64,000 nucleotides of DNA, taken from the NCBI GenBank assembly GCA_039197065.1, contig JBCCUL010000031.1, positions 26,255-90,254 of the forward strand, in the 5' to 3' direction. The position numbers and the translations under genes were made by a program. Shown here one piece after another: positions 25,401-32,728 of the stretch. Every line of letters starts with the position of its first letter. Within the stretch, counting starts at the first letter, position 1. A model generated the notes under the pieces. That model was not told the origin of the DNA. It made no database searches and saw only the letters and a program-made list of their open reading frames with translations. This DNA is from JANQPX01 sp039197065 (GTDB lineage Bacteria; Pseudomonadota; Alphaproteobacteria; Geminicoccales; Geminicoccaceae).

Positions 25401-26263
25401 ACTGGCTTCACAGTCGCGGCAGGGTGCGGGAGGGGTTGAAGCTACTCGAGCCTTTCCTGACCAGTGGCGTCCGGTCGAAATTGTCACTGGGTCGTCAAGG
25501 CCGGCTGTTAGGGACGGTCGCAATGGTTCACTCCAGTTTGGGCGACGTCGAAAGGGCCATCGGTTACTACGAGGCAACGCTTCCCTTTTTTCACAAAGTC
25601 GGCGACCGTCAGCGTGAGGGCGCTGTCCTCGGCAATTTGGGCCTCGCCTATGCTCATCTGGGCGAGGTTGAGAAGGCCATCGGCTACTATGAGCAGTCGC
25701 TGGTGATCTCGCGCGAGATCGGTGACCGTCAAAGTGAGGGCAATGCCCTCGGCAATTTGGGCGTCGCCTATGTGCGTCTCGGTGAGGTTGAGAAGGCCAT
25801 TGGCTATCATGAGCAAGCGCTGGTGATCACGCGCGCGATCGGCGACCGGCAGGGTGAGGGCGCTGTCCTCGACAGTTTGGGCATCGCCTATGCTGCTCTG
25901 GGCGAGGTTGAAAAGGCCATCGGTTCTTATGAGCAGGCGCTAGTGATCGCGCGCGCGATCGGCAACCGGCAGGGTGAGAGTAATGCTCTCGGCAATTTGG
26001 GCCTCGCCTATGCGGGTCTCGGCGAGGTTGAGAAGGCCATCGGCTACTATGAGCAGCAGCTGGTGATTACGCGCGCGATCGGCGACCGGCGGGGTGAGGG
26101 TAATGCCCTCGGCAATCTGGGCGTTGCCTATTCGCGTCTCGGCGAGGTCGAGAAGGCCCGGACTTCTTTTCAGCAGGGGCTGGCCATCGGACAGCAGATC
26201 AAGGATCCGCGGATCGTTCAGGGGTGCGAGGCCATGTTGGCGATGTTTGCCAACGAAGGTTAA
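22442..26263 (+). CDS. TIR-CHAT-NTPase-TPR conflict protein
   Basis: A 1273-residue cytoplasmic protein with two potential effectors. Residues 7-115 are a TIR domain (FDIFLSHASPDKPW; VWLDQDEIRAGDNW) with catalytic-type E80 in WVIQEW. Residues 230-510 are a CHAT (caspase-like) protease domain: H358 in HFSGHG and C404 in YLASCHGN form the expected dyad. An NB-ARC/NACHT-like NTPase follows: FIGRR at about 555, Walker A GLGGLGKST with K589, Walker B VLYLDN with D680. Six 40-residue TPRs (about 1024-1263) form the C-terminus. The segment 130-230 has no recognised domain. Start ATG 22442 has CAGGAT upstream; a TTG at 22430 is possible. Relatives are thought to trigger NAD depletion or proteolysis on sensing infection; the trigger here is unknown. 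Single gene, convergent with the SDR remnant. Confidence 0.9.
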   Translation: MTLPTGEFDIFLSHASPDKPWVETLKGKLEAFGLRVWLDQDEIRAGDNWVVKLSDGLEKSRYMVLVLSDHTADRAWVIQEWTSFMGGHGPLGRLLPVTLDSVQLPFILKATQAIAGVDRDAERVAAEIFKAVGDPKTLATNDPKRMLFGRNLVFTVSRDGDELVLITPDGEERRSKLPWETEGSGFGLAFMEFNKLHREALAEGPGRADLFRHARTLGDALFSMLFDEKDVKALIGGGRRRPVIQIRSGDALLRSLPWELLQLDGRFLLREGDVDLLRSTTNEVDGGTLLKAPSAPFKLVVNVSAPEGSGLDYEGESYRISLATAERCAMVPTELGTLDDLIETVEREKPQGIHFSGHGMPGALLFENDEGRDDRVAVQDLIQKLRNGLPDDRPLPPFFYLASCHGNEPADLETDEPGSWSAAVQLHRAGVSQVVGYFGPIVDELSTRAEEALYEAIASGKTTRDAVRAARLRLAEPFHAGDSKVRPVRATQLAEAASEFEHPAIDTHPFAWAQLVFYHRGPEWPLSIVPEAGKPKLSKVLKRSFEGFGDRRVLRAGFIGRRMEQHKIRKRLREGGKVFVFQGLGGLGKSTLAQKILPWLTDDAADVCTIWCQEAEKNEGARADVLVTQLLAYCRKRFGLDWEQVVQQVDQVAGDDSGQRFLYFLQILVQNAPGLVLYLDNLESFLNGPEDGEEEEAFGEWAEPALQTIWQNAHQMAEDAEKFHLVASCRYKHGDFGDALMPVSPLPPDALFRLTACHQSLQKLHAKTRARLVGRLDGHPRAVDYADDLIRKALTDWRNKQREWSLSIPPKDEEIEQEWAVLAEPALPAVAEKLRDNLLLRAIWDNVLDDRSRRFLYRMTLLRRPADWPLLGLLGEAEEDAAAAQATAERLRATSLLEQMELFVALPDGKTGVSTHYGLHPATAQFITDAHPADPDLLHATHRRIGEHLAAEAETSPYIDTDIEAGHHLFEAGDYDRAYELVGSASDWLHSRGRVREGLKLLEPFLTSGVRSKLSLGRQGRLLGTVAMVHSSLGDVERAIGYYEATLPFFHKVGDRQREGAVLGNLGLAYAHLGEVEKAIGYYEQSLVISREIGDRQSEGNALGNLGVAYVRLGEVEKAIGYHEQALVITRAIGDRQGEGAVLDSLGIAYAALGEVEKAIGSYEQALVIARAIGNRQGESNALGNLGLAYAGLGEVEKAIGYYEQQLVITRAIGDRRGEGNALGNLGVAYSRLGEVEKARTSFQQGLAIGQQIKDPRIVQGCEAMLAMFANEG
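25510..26229 (+). repeat. Six 120-bp near-identical TPR-coding repeats
   Basis: The TPR array is six units of 120 bp (40 residues each), the middle four nearly identical in DNA as well as protein, around the core LGEVEKAIGYYEQ and the loop GDRQGEG. The first and last units are most diverged. The similarity points to recent duplication or gene conversion. Confidence 0.9.
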
Positions 26264-26328
26264 CGATCGTTCTGGACGAGATCGCCGTTGTGGATCATGG
26301 CGATTTCGCTGCGTGACTGGGCGCTAGA

Positions 26329-26745
26329 TCAGATCGAGGCCATGAAGCCGCCGTCGATGTAGAGCATCTGGCCGGTCACGTAGCGCGATGCGCCCGAGCA
26401 GAGAAAGACGGTGGCGCCGATGAGATCGTCGAGATCGCCGAAGCGGCCGGCGGGTATTTTTTGCAGCATCGCATCGCACCAGGCCTGGTCCTGATAGAAG
26501 ACTTCGGTGAGGTCGGTGCGGAAATGGCCGGGTGCTATGGCGTTCACGCGGATGCCGGGCGAGGCCCCTTCGGTGGTAAGGGCTCGGGTCATGCCGAGGA
26601 GGCCGGTCTTCGAGGAACCGTAGGGTGTTGCGGTGGGCACGCCGACGCATGATGTGAGGGAGGCGAGGTTGAGGATCGTCCCACCATCGCCCTGCATCCG
26701 CCCGGCGGTGCTGGCCCTGAACGAGATTCTTGAAAAAAAGTCGGT
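26329..26745 (-). pseudogene. 3' remnant of an SDR-family dehydrogenase
   Basis: About 139 codons matching the C-terminal half of short-chain dehydrogenases of the gluconate 5-dehydrogenase/KduD type: GGTILNLASLTSCVG, catalytic YGSSK, RALTTEGASPGIRVNAIAPGHFRTDL and YVTGQMLYIDGG. The N-terminal half, with the TGxxxGxG nucleotide-binding loop, is missing; upstream the frame runs into the adenine deaminase gene in another register. Homology begins near FFSRI. It is therefore a broken gene, probably left by a deletion that brought it next to the end of the adenine deaminase gene. The frame could still give a short peptide, but not an active SDR. Confidence 0.8.
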
Positions 26746-26771
26746 GCCGAACGTTTCGGCCTGGTGACGCC

Positions 26772-28559
26772 CTATCTGGAGGTCGCCTGATGAGGGGCGA
26801 TCATCAAGGTTTCGAGTTTTTGTTCGGCAAACACGTCGACCAGGCCGACGTCGCTCAGTCTTGGGCCGGCGTTGCAGACGAGGGAGGCGCCGAAGAGGGC
26901 CTTGAAGACGAGGTAGGGCGGCTCCCAGTCCACCAGGGCGTCGAGGGACCGGCGAAGTTGCTCGAAGTCCGAAGCGACCCTGGAGAGCGGCGCCTCGCTC
27001 ACAAGCCCGGCCACGGGAAGATCGAGACTCGCGACGACCTCGCCCCTGGCCGCGACGCACAGCCCGCCGCCTGCGGCGCGAACGGCATTGGCGGCGATGG
27101 CCATATCCGCCGGGTCGCGGCCGAAGACGGTGAGGTTGTGGCTGTCGTGGGAGACGGTGGTGGCGAAGGCGCCGCGCCAGGTTCCCCAGTTCTCCATGAA
27201 GGCAACCCGAACCGGCGTGCCGCGGCCATAGCGATTGACGATCGCCATGCGGATCATGTCGTCGGGGAGGACGAGCTTGCCGTTCTCGGCTCTTACGACG
27301 CGTTCGCCCCATTCGGGAAAGCGCGGCTTTGAGAGCGTGGCGATCCTGGCTTTCGGCGTGTCCGCGAAGATCTCGAAGTCATCGGGCGCCAGCTCGGCAA
27401 GCTTGACGGTGTTCTTGAGCGCGGGCGGTGGCGTTGCGATCGACGGCGCCCACGTCGGTGACCGGTCCTCGGCGACAAGCACGCCGTCCGCAACGACCTT
27501 GGTTGCGCGCACATCGTTCAGGTCGTCGAGCAGCACGATATCGGCGCGTTTCCCTGGTGCGATCAGGCCCAGGTCGGGACGGTTGATGCGGCTTGCTGCG
27601 TTGAGCGTCGCCGCCCGGTAGGCCCATGCCGCCGGGAGCCCGAGGCCGATCATGCGGCGGATGAGATGGTCCAGGCCGCCATGGTTGAAGAGATCGTCCG
27701 GAAAGACGTCATCGGTGCAGAATGTGATTGTTGGCGGCAGGTGCCCGAGTGCTAGGAGGGCTTCGGCGAATTCCGGCAACAGATGTCCGTGGGAGCCGCG
27801 CAGCTCGACCGTCATGCCCGCTTCGAGCCGGGCAAGAAGATCGGCCGCCGAGGTGAGCTCGTGGTCCGTCTCGACCCCTGCGGCCGCGTAAGCCGCGAGC
27901 GCGCCGTCCTTCAGCCCGCGCGCATGGCCGCAGACCCGCTTGCCGCTCGCGAGGCCGGCATTGACGATGCCCGTCACCCGGGAATCGCCGTTCAGCAGCG
28001 GGTGCATCGTCATCAACTCGGCCGCTCCATGGATCTCATCTCTGGCCAGCAGTTCGGCAAGAACCTCCGGGCCGAAATCACCGCCGCTGGATTCGTATCC
28101 AGGCGCTGAGGGAACGCAGGTCGGCGCAAGCGTCAGAAGACGAAGCGGCAGGTCGCGGCCAGCCTCGATCGCATAATCGACGCCGGCGAGACCGCAGGCA
28201 TTGGCGAATTCATGCGGGTCCCAGACCGCTGTGGTCACGCCGCGGGGCAGGACGGAGGCGGCGTATTCGGCCGGCGTCACCATGGAGCTTTCGACATGCA
28301 TATGGGTGTCGATCAGGCCCGGGACGACGTGGCGCTGATCGGCATCCAGCCGCGTTTTCGCCGCGCGTGTCGGATCCGGCGTGTGAACGCTCGCGATCAG
28401 GCCACCGACAATGCCGATGTCGGCATCCCTGACCCTTGACGTGACCATGTCGAAGAGCCGCCCATTGGTGATCAGCAGGTCGAAGGGGGCGAAGCCTTGG
28501 GCGGCCCTGACAGCCTGCGCCCGGAGTTCCGGCGCATTCAGATCGCTGTCCTTGGCCAT
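26772..28559 (-). CDS. ade: Adenine deaminase
   Basis: A 595-residue adenine deaminase of the amidohydrolase type (adenine + H2O to hypoxanthine + NH3). Start ATG 28559 is set by AAAGGGAAAGGAT upstream. Metal-site motifs seen are PGLIDTHMHVESSM, the ELMTMHPLL segment, VCGHARGLKD, TDHELTSAADL and ITFCTDDVFPDDL; the C-terminal domain has TVSHDSHNLTVFG and ANAVRAAGGG. Length fits the family. It starts 25 bp after the PotA-like gene on the same strand, so the deaminase is the distal gene of an ABC-transporter operon. Its last few residues abut the broken SDR, but the C-terminal domain looks complete. Confidence 0.93.
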   Translation of the reverse strand: MAKDSDLNAPELRAQAVRAAQGFAPFDLLITNGRLFDMVTSRVRDADIGIVGGLIASVHTPDPTRAAKTRLDADQRHVVPGLIDTHMHVESSMVTPAEYAASVLPRGVTTAVWDPHEFANACGLAGVDYAIEAGRDLPLRLLTLAPTCVPSAPGYESSGGDFGPEVLAELLARDEIHGAAELMTMHPLLNGDSRVTGIVNAGLASGKRVCGHARGLKDGALAAYAAAGVETDHELTSAADLLARLEAGMTVELRGSHGHLLPEFAEALLALGHLPPTITFCTDDVFPDDLFNHGGLDHLIRRMIGLGLPAAWAYRAATLNAASRINRPDLGLIAPGKRADIVLLDDLNDVRATKVVADGVLVAEDRSPTWAPSIATPPPALKNTVKLAELAPDDFEIFADTPKARIATLSKPRFPEWGERVVRAENGKLVLPDDMIRMAIVNRYGRGTPVRVAFMENWGTWRGAFATTVSHDSHNLTVFGRDPADMAIAANAVRAAGGGLCVAARGEVVASLDLPVAGLVSEAPLSRVASDFEQLRRSLDALVDWEPPYLVFKALFGASLVCNAGPRLSDVGLVDVFAEQKLETLMIAPHQATSR

Positions 28560-28584
28560 GCGCTGATATCCTTTCCCTTTTTGG

Positions 28585-29598
28585 TCACGTGGCAAGCGGC
28601 CTCGCGGTCGCTTTTGGCAGGTCGAACGCGACCTCCTCACCGATGGGAACTTCGGGCGTTTCGATTGGAACGTCCGCTTTGATCTGACCGAGCGCGCAGT
28701 CGAGCACATAGCTCCGGTACTGTCCGGCGAAGCTGCTGGCGATGACGCGGCCCGTATGACTGCCCTGACCAACAACGACACCGCCAGGCCGCCAGGCCAA
28801 GACGCGTTCCTGCGCATCGAAGCCAAGCGAAAGACGGCCCTGTTCCGAGACAAGGGTCCCACCTTCGACGCGAAAAATATTCTCGAAGCCCATGAAGTCA
28901 GCGGCGAAGGTCGTACTGGGTTCGGCGTAGAGCTCGGCCGGCGTGCCAAGTTGCTCGATCCGCCCGTCCTTCATCAGAACGATCCGGTCCGCAAGCGCGA
29001 GGGCTTCGGACTGATCGTGGGTGACGAAGACCATGGTGATGCCGGTCTCTTTTTGGACGCGTTGCAGCTCGTTCCGCATCTCGAGCCTGAGACGGGCATC
29101 GAGATTGGACAATGGCTCGTCGAGGAGGAGAACTTTGGGCTTCATGACCAATGATCGGGCGAGCGCCAGGCGCTGCTGCTGACCGCCGGACATCTCGGCG
29201 GGCTTCCGGGTCTCGAAGCCTGTCAGACCGACCGTGGCCATGCCGACCTCGGTCCTTTGGCGGATCTCGGCGTTGGGCAGCTTTTTGAGGCGAAGACCGA
29301 AGGCGACATTTTCAAACGCGTTCAGATGCGGGAACAGCGCGTAGGACTGGAAGACCAGCCCGATGCCGCGTTTGTTGGCAGGCGTCCGGGTGACGTCGAC
29401 CCCATCGATCACGATCTTGCCGCTCACCGGCGTCAACAGCCCCGCGATTGCGCGCATGCTCGTGGTCTTGCCGCAGCCGGAGGGACCAAGGAGCGCGATG
29501 AGTTCGCCCTCTCTGATCTCGAGGTTCAGATCGGGCACCGCAACGGTCTGCCCGTAGGACAGCGTTACGTCGGCAAGGGATACGAAAGCGTCAGACAT
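28585..29598 (-). CDS. ABC transporter ATP-binding protein (PotA-like)
   Basis: A 337-residue ATPase of the spermidine/putrescine, iron(III) type: Walker A LLGPSGCGKTTSM, Q-loop LVFQSYALFPHL, signature MSGGQQQRLALAR, Walker B VLLLDEPLSNLD, and a C-terminal TOBE domain. It overlaps the upstream permease by 8 bp. With the two permeases and the binding protein it forms an importer whose operon ends in adenine deaminase. Confidence 0.93.
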   Translation of the reverse strand: MSDAFVSLADVTLSYGQTVAVPDLNLEIREGELIALLGPSGCGKTTSMRAIAGLLTPVSGKIVIDGVDVTRTPANKRGIGLVFQSYALFPHLNAFENVAFGLRLKKLPNAEIRQRTEVGMATVGLTGFETRKPAEMSGGQQQRLALARSLVMKPKVLLLDEPLSNLDARLRLEMRNELQRVQKETGITMVFVTHDQSEALALADRIVLMKDGRIEQLGTPAELYAEPSTTFAADFMGFENIFRVEGGTLVSEQGRLSLGFDAQERVLAWRPGGVVVGQGSHTGRVIASSFAGQYRSYVLDCALGQIKADVPIETPEVPIGEEVAFDLPKATARPLAT

Positions 29599-30367
29599 AG
29601 CGGGAGAATCCCAGGAGCCGTTCGGCGATGAAGACGATGGCGATGGACATGAAGGCCAGGAGTGCTGAAAGCGCCGCGACCGACGGATCGAACGTGATCT
29701 CCATGTAAGAGAGCATGTCGATGGGCAGCGTGCGCACGCCGGGACCGGAGAGGAACAGCGACGCCGGCACCTCGTTGAAGCTCGCGATGAAGCCCAGAAT
29801 GAAGGCCGCCAGGATGCCGCCTCGGATGTTGGGCAGAACCACTTTCGTGAAGGCCTGCAGGCGCGTGCAGCCCAGGATCACGGCGGCTTCCTCCATATCC
29901 GCACGGAGGTTGTTGAGGCTCGAAGAGACGACGCGCACGGCATAGGGCATCACCAGGGCTGTGTGCGTCACGAAAAGCGCCATGGTGATGGTGACGTCCA
30001 GTGGCACGACGAAATATCGAAGCAGAGCGAGGCCGACGATGATGCCGGGCACGATGATGGGGGCCGCCACGATGGTGCGGATCGTCTCGGCGCCCAGCAG
30101 ATCATAGCGGTGAAGGGCATAGGCTGCGGGTATGCCGAGTGCTAGGGCTGCGAGTGTGCCGAAAACGGCAAGGAACAATGAAAGCGCGAAGCTCGCTCGA
30201 AAGCTCTCGACCGTGAAGACCTTGGCGTACCATTTGAGGGACAGGCCCTGGGGTGGGAAGGCGAGCGATTCGCCGGCCGAGGCGCCTGCCAGGATAACGA
30301 TCAAGAAGGGGCCGATCAGGAAGGTCAGCGTGAGACCGAGGATGGTCCATATCGCGAATCGGGGCAT
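29591..30367 (-). CDS. ABC transporter permease (PotC-like)
   Basis: A 258-residue inner-membrane permease with about six spans. The EAA loop EEAAVILGCTRLQAFTKVVLP is the coupling site for the ATPase. FPPQGLSLKWYAKVF after the first span is typical of PotC-type subunits. It follows the PotB-like gene by 3 bp. Confidence 0.9.
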   Translation of the reverse strand: MPRFAIWTILGLTLTFLIGPFLIVILAGASAGESLAFPPQGLSLKWYAKVFTVESFRASFALSLFLAVFGTLAALALGIPAAYALHRYDLLGAETIRTIVAAPIIVPGIIVGLALLRYFVVPLDVTITMALFVTHTALVMPYAVRVVSSSLNNLRADMEEAAVILGCTRLQAFTKVVLPNIRGGILAAFILGFIASFNEVPASLFLSGPGVRTLPIDMLSYMEITFDPSVAALSALLAFMSIAIVFIAERLLGFSRYV

Positions 30368-30370
30368 CGC

Positions 30371-31195
30371 CTATCGCCTCACCGAAGCGATGCGCTTGAG
30401 GAGAAGATTGGCGGAGAAGGACATCACGATCAGGATCATCGCGATGACGCTTGCTGACACGAAATCGTTCGAGACATTCACCTGCTGATAGAGGAGCGTT
30501 TCGAGCATCAGGACCTTCGAGCCGCCAAGGATGGCGGGTGTAATGTAGGCCGTAAGGGCGCCTGTAAAGACCAGGGTGCCGCCGATCACCAGGCCTTCGC
30601 GGGTCAATGGGAGAATGATGCGGAAGAAGACCTGGAACCAGCTCGCCCCTAGCACGCGCGCGGCGGGTATGACGTCCTCCGGGATGTTCTCCATCGCGGA
30701 AACCAGCGAAATGATCATGAGCGGCAAGAAGAGTTGAAGGAGGCCGATGAAGACTGCGGTTTCCGTGAAAAGAAGCCGGATCGGCGTGTCCGCAAGGCCG
30801 AGCCCGACGATGGTGTCGTTGACGATCCCGGTTCGACCGAGGATCACGATCCAGGCATAGGTCCTGGCGACCGGCGAAATCATGAGCGGCAGGACCACGA
30901 GGCCGAAAATCCGCCCGCGTGCCGTAGTCGGCAAGTTCACGATGCAGAACGCGGCAGCGTAGCCAATCACCGCCGCCGTGACGACCACGAGAAAGCCCAG
31001 CTTTAGGGTCCGAAAGAACACGGACTGATTGAGGGGCTTCGAGAAGAAGTCGATATAGCCCTCAAGACTCCAGGCCCCGCTCTCGGACTGAAAGGCGATC
31101 GAGAGAAGGAGTCCGACCGGAACCAGAAACACCAGGAAGGTGAAGAGCGCCGCAGGCAGCGCCAAAGCGAGGCCTTCCCTTCGGTTAAGAAACAT
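30371..31195 (-). CDS. ABC transporter permease (PotB-like)
   Basis: A 274-residue inner-membrane permease (278 if the TTG at 31207 is used). It shows the EAA-type loop PAARVLGASWFQVFFRIILP and long hydrophobic spans at both ends. It pairs with the PotC-like protein. A stable hairpin separates it from the binding-protein gene, which may lower its expression relative to that protein. Confidence 0.88.
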   Translation of the reverse strand: MFLNRREGLALALPAALFTFLVFLVPVGLLLSIAFQSESGAWSLEGYIDFFSKPLNQSVFFRTLKLGFLVVVTAAVIGYAAAFCIVNLPTTARGRIFGLVVLPLMISPVARTYAWIVILGRTGIVNDTIVGLGLADTPIRLLFTETAVFIGLLQLFLPLMIISLVSAMENIPEDVIPAARVLGASWFQVFFRIILPLTREGLVIGGTLVFTGALTAYITPAILGGSKVLMLETLLYQQVNVSNDFVSASVIAMILIVMSFSANLLLKRIASVRR

Positions 31196-31243
31196 GTTGG
31201 GGATCAAGCAACATTATCGGGATGTCCTGCCGGACAAGTGCGA

Positions 31244-31270
31244 AAGGGCGGCCGCGATCGAGCCGCCCTT
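31244..31270 (-). terminator. Hairpin between binding-protein and permease genes
   Basis: AAGGGCGGC (31244-31252) and GCCGCCCTT (31262-31270) form a perfect 9-bp stem with a 9-nt loop. Read on the minus strand it is followed by TTTCG only, so it is more likely a 3'-stabilising or attenuating hairpin for the binding-protein message than a full terminator. Confidence 0.55.
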
Positions 31271-31278
31271 CGCCCGCG

Positions 31279-32298
31279 TTACTGGATTACCTCAGCGTTC
31301 CACTGCTCGACCCATGCATCGCGATTGGCGATGATCGTCGCCGGATCGAGGATGTTGAGCGAACCGATCAAATCGGCCCCGTAGGTGAGGTTTTCGGCGA
31401 CGTCATCGCTGACCACCACATCCATGTTGGCGGGGCTGTCGATCAGGGCTTCGGCGATCCGGGTCTGCACCTCGGTCGAGAGCCAGTAGTCCATGAGCTT
31501 ATGGGCCAGCTCCTCATTGCCGTTGTCCTTGGTCATGATCATGACGTTCATGCCGCCGGCTTGCCCTTCGGCCGGCTCGGCCCAGGCAAAGGGCAGGGGC
31601 GAGCTTTTGAACCGGCTCCAGGCGAACCGGCCGACCGGTGCTGCCATGACCTCCTCCTGGTTCATGAGCTGCGCCAGCTCGGATGAGCGCGAATAGAAGG
31701 TCACGATGTCATCGGCGCTCTCGCCGATGGCCGAAATCGTGCCGGTGAAGTCGCTGGCATCGCCGCCTGCGGCCTTGTCGAGCATCATCAGCGTGAGCGG
31801 TCCTTGCGTGCCGGTGATGTTGGGAAGGGAGACGCTGCCCGCCAGGCCCTCGCCGAGAAGATCCGACCAGCTTTCGATGGTCACCAGGTCCTCACGGTAG
31901 ACAATCGAGCTCGCATAGAACGTGTAGCCGACCGCCATATTGTCGCCGATCGGGTCCTGGGCCGCCGGGTAAAGCCGATCGAAGCTGGAGAGCTTCGACG
32001 TGTCGATCGGCTGCAGCAAGCCTTTCTGCGCGAGGCTCAGCGCGTCATGCGAGGAGATGACGGCCATATCGATCACGGGATCGGCGGCGTTGGCTTCGAT
32101 CTTGGCCATCCGCTCGACGCTGTTGCCTGTTTCGATGACCAGCTCGCAACCGCAGAGCTCTTCGAAGGGATCGTAGAGCGCTTCCTTGTAGGCGTCCTGG
32201 GCAAAGGAATACACGGAGATCGTCAAGGTCTCCTCTGCGGCAGCGCCCGAGGCGGCGAGTGTCGCGCTGAGGGCGATAGCGGAGAGATATTGTGTCAT
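31279..32298 (-). CDS. ABC transporter substrate-binding protein (PotD-like)
   Basis: A 339-residue periplasmic binding protein of the PotD/SBP_bac_8 type. A signal peptide (YLSAIALSATLAASGAAAEE) is followed by LTISVYSFAQDAYKEALYDPF. Two Cys (CGCE) early in the mature part could form a local bridge. The ribosome site AAGGAG lies 9-10 nt before the start. First gene of the importer-adenine deaminase operon. Substrate unknown; a purine-like compound is suggested by the deaminase, a polyamine by the family. Confidence 0.9.
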   Translation of the reverse strand: MTQYLSAIALSATLAASGAAAEETLTISVYSFAQDAYKEALYDPFEELCGCELVIETGNSVERMAKIEANAADPVIDMAVISSHDALSLAQKGLLQPIDTSKLSSFDRLYPAAQDPIGDNMAVGYTFYASSIVYREDLVTIESWSDLLGEGLAGSVSLPNITGTQGPLTLMMLDKAAGGDASDFTGTISAIGESADDIVTFYSRSSELAQLMNQEEVMAAPVGRFAWSRFKSSPLPFAWAEPAEGQAGGMNVMIMTKDNGNEELAHKLMDYWLSTEVQTRIAEALIDSPANMDVVVSDDVAENLTYGADLIGSLNILDPATIIANRDAWVEQWNAEVIQ

Positions 32299-32590
32299 TG
32301 AGGAGATCTCCTTTTTTGCATTTTTGGTTCGCGATGGACGGATGACACGCCGCAGCGGAACGGCCTTGCCATCGAACGCTGTGTTTCACCTTGGATTTTC
32401 GCGGGAATGATTTCAATCGCCCGGCTGGCGATGTCTTCGATATTCTGTGTAGCAGTCATGCGTGATGGGCTCTTCGGCACCCAAGGGCTGACACCAGCCG
32501 CACAACGTCCCGACCGACGCCTGTGGACGGCCTGCCCCATTTGTCCTTCTTTAACCCGACCCGGCTACCATCCTCCACGTCTTGCTGGTC

Positions 32591-32659
32591 CATGCGATCC
32601 TGGGATTCCGAGCCTCGCCCCACTGACCCGTCGGACGGGCGGATTCCCAGGATCGCATG
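32591..32659. repeat. Palindromic element family 2, copy A
   Basis: Arms catgcgatcctgggattcc (32591-32609) and its near-complement at 32641-32659 pair over 19 bp with one mismatch. The loop contains a second hairpin (CCCGTC-G-GACGGG). The same arm sequence and the loop start (tccgagcctc) recur at 40081-40165. Confidence 0.85.
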
Positions 32660-32693
32660 ATTTGCGCACCGCCCCACAAGACGCTTCCGCTTT
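32656..32693 (+). repeat. Left arm of a 38-bp inverted repeat pair
   Basis: A 38-bp segment beginning catgatttgcgcaccgccc and ending gacgcttccgcttt. It is present in inverted orientation at 33824-33861 with 36 of 38 positions identical. The pair encloses about 1.2 kb, including the hypothetical gene. Confidence 0.85.
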
Positions 32694-32709
32694 GTAACCA
32701 AAGCGGAAG
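32684..32709. terminator. Perfect 11-bp hairpin 3' of the hypothetical gene
   Basis: CTTCCGCTTTG (32684-32694), loop TAAC, CAAAGCGGAAG (32699-32709). It lies about 20 bp after the stop of the minus-strand hypothetical gene. No clear T-tract follows, so its terminator role is uncertain; it may be part of the repeat element. Confidence 0.45.
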
Positions 32710-32728
32710 AGTTTGGCCAAGCTATCTG

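Larger units (their letters stand above)
32299..32728. other. Gene-free region with palindromic elements
   Basis: A 430-bp region between the start of the PotD-like gene and the end of the hypothetical gene. It should contain the promoter of the importer operon. The left half shows nothing distinctive; the right half holds a large palindrome (32591-32659), the left arm of an inverted repeat pair (32656-32693) and a perfect hairpin (32684-32709). Confidence 0.6.

Noticed and set aside
25510..26229. CRISPR-like array of regular repeats
   Set aside because: The 120-bp repeats are contiguous coding TPR units without spacers; no cas genes occur in the window.
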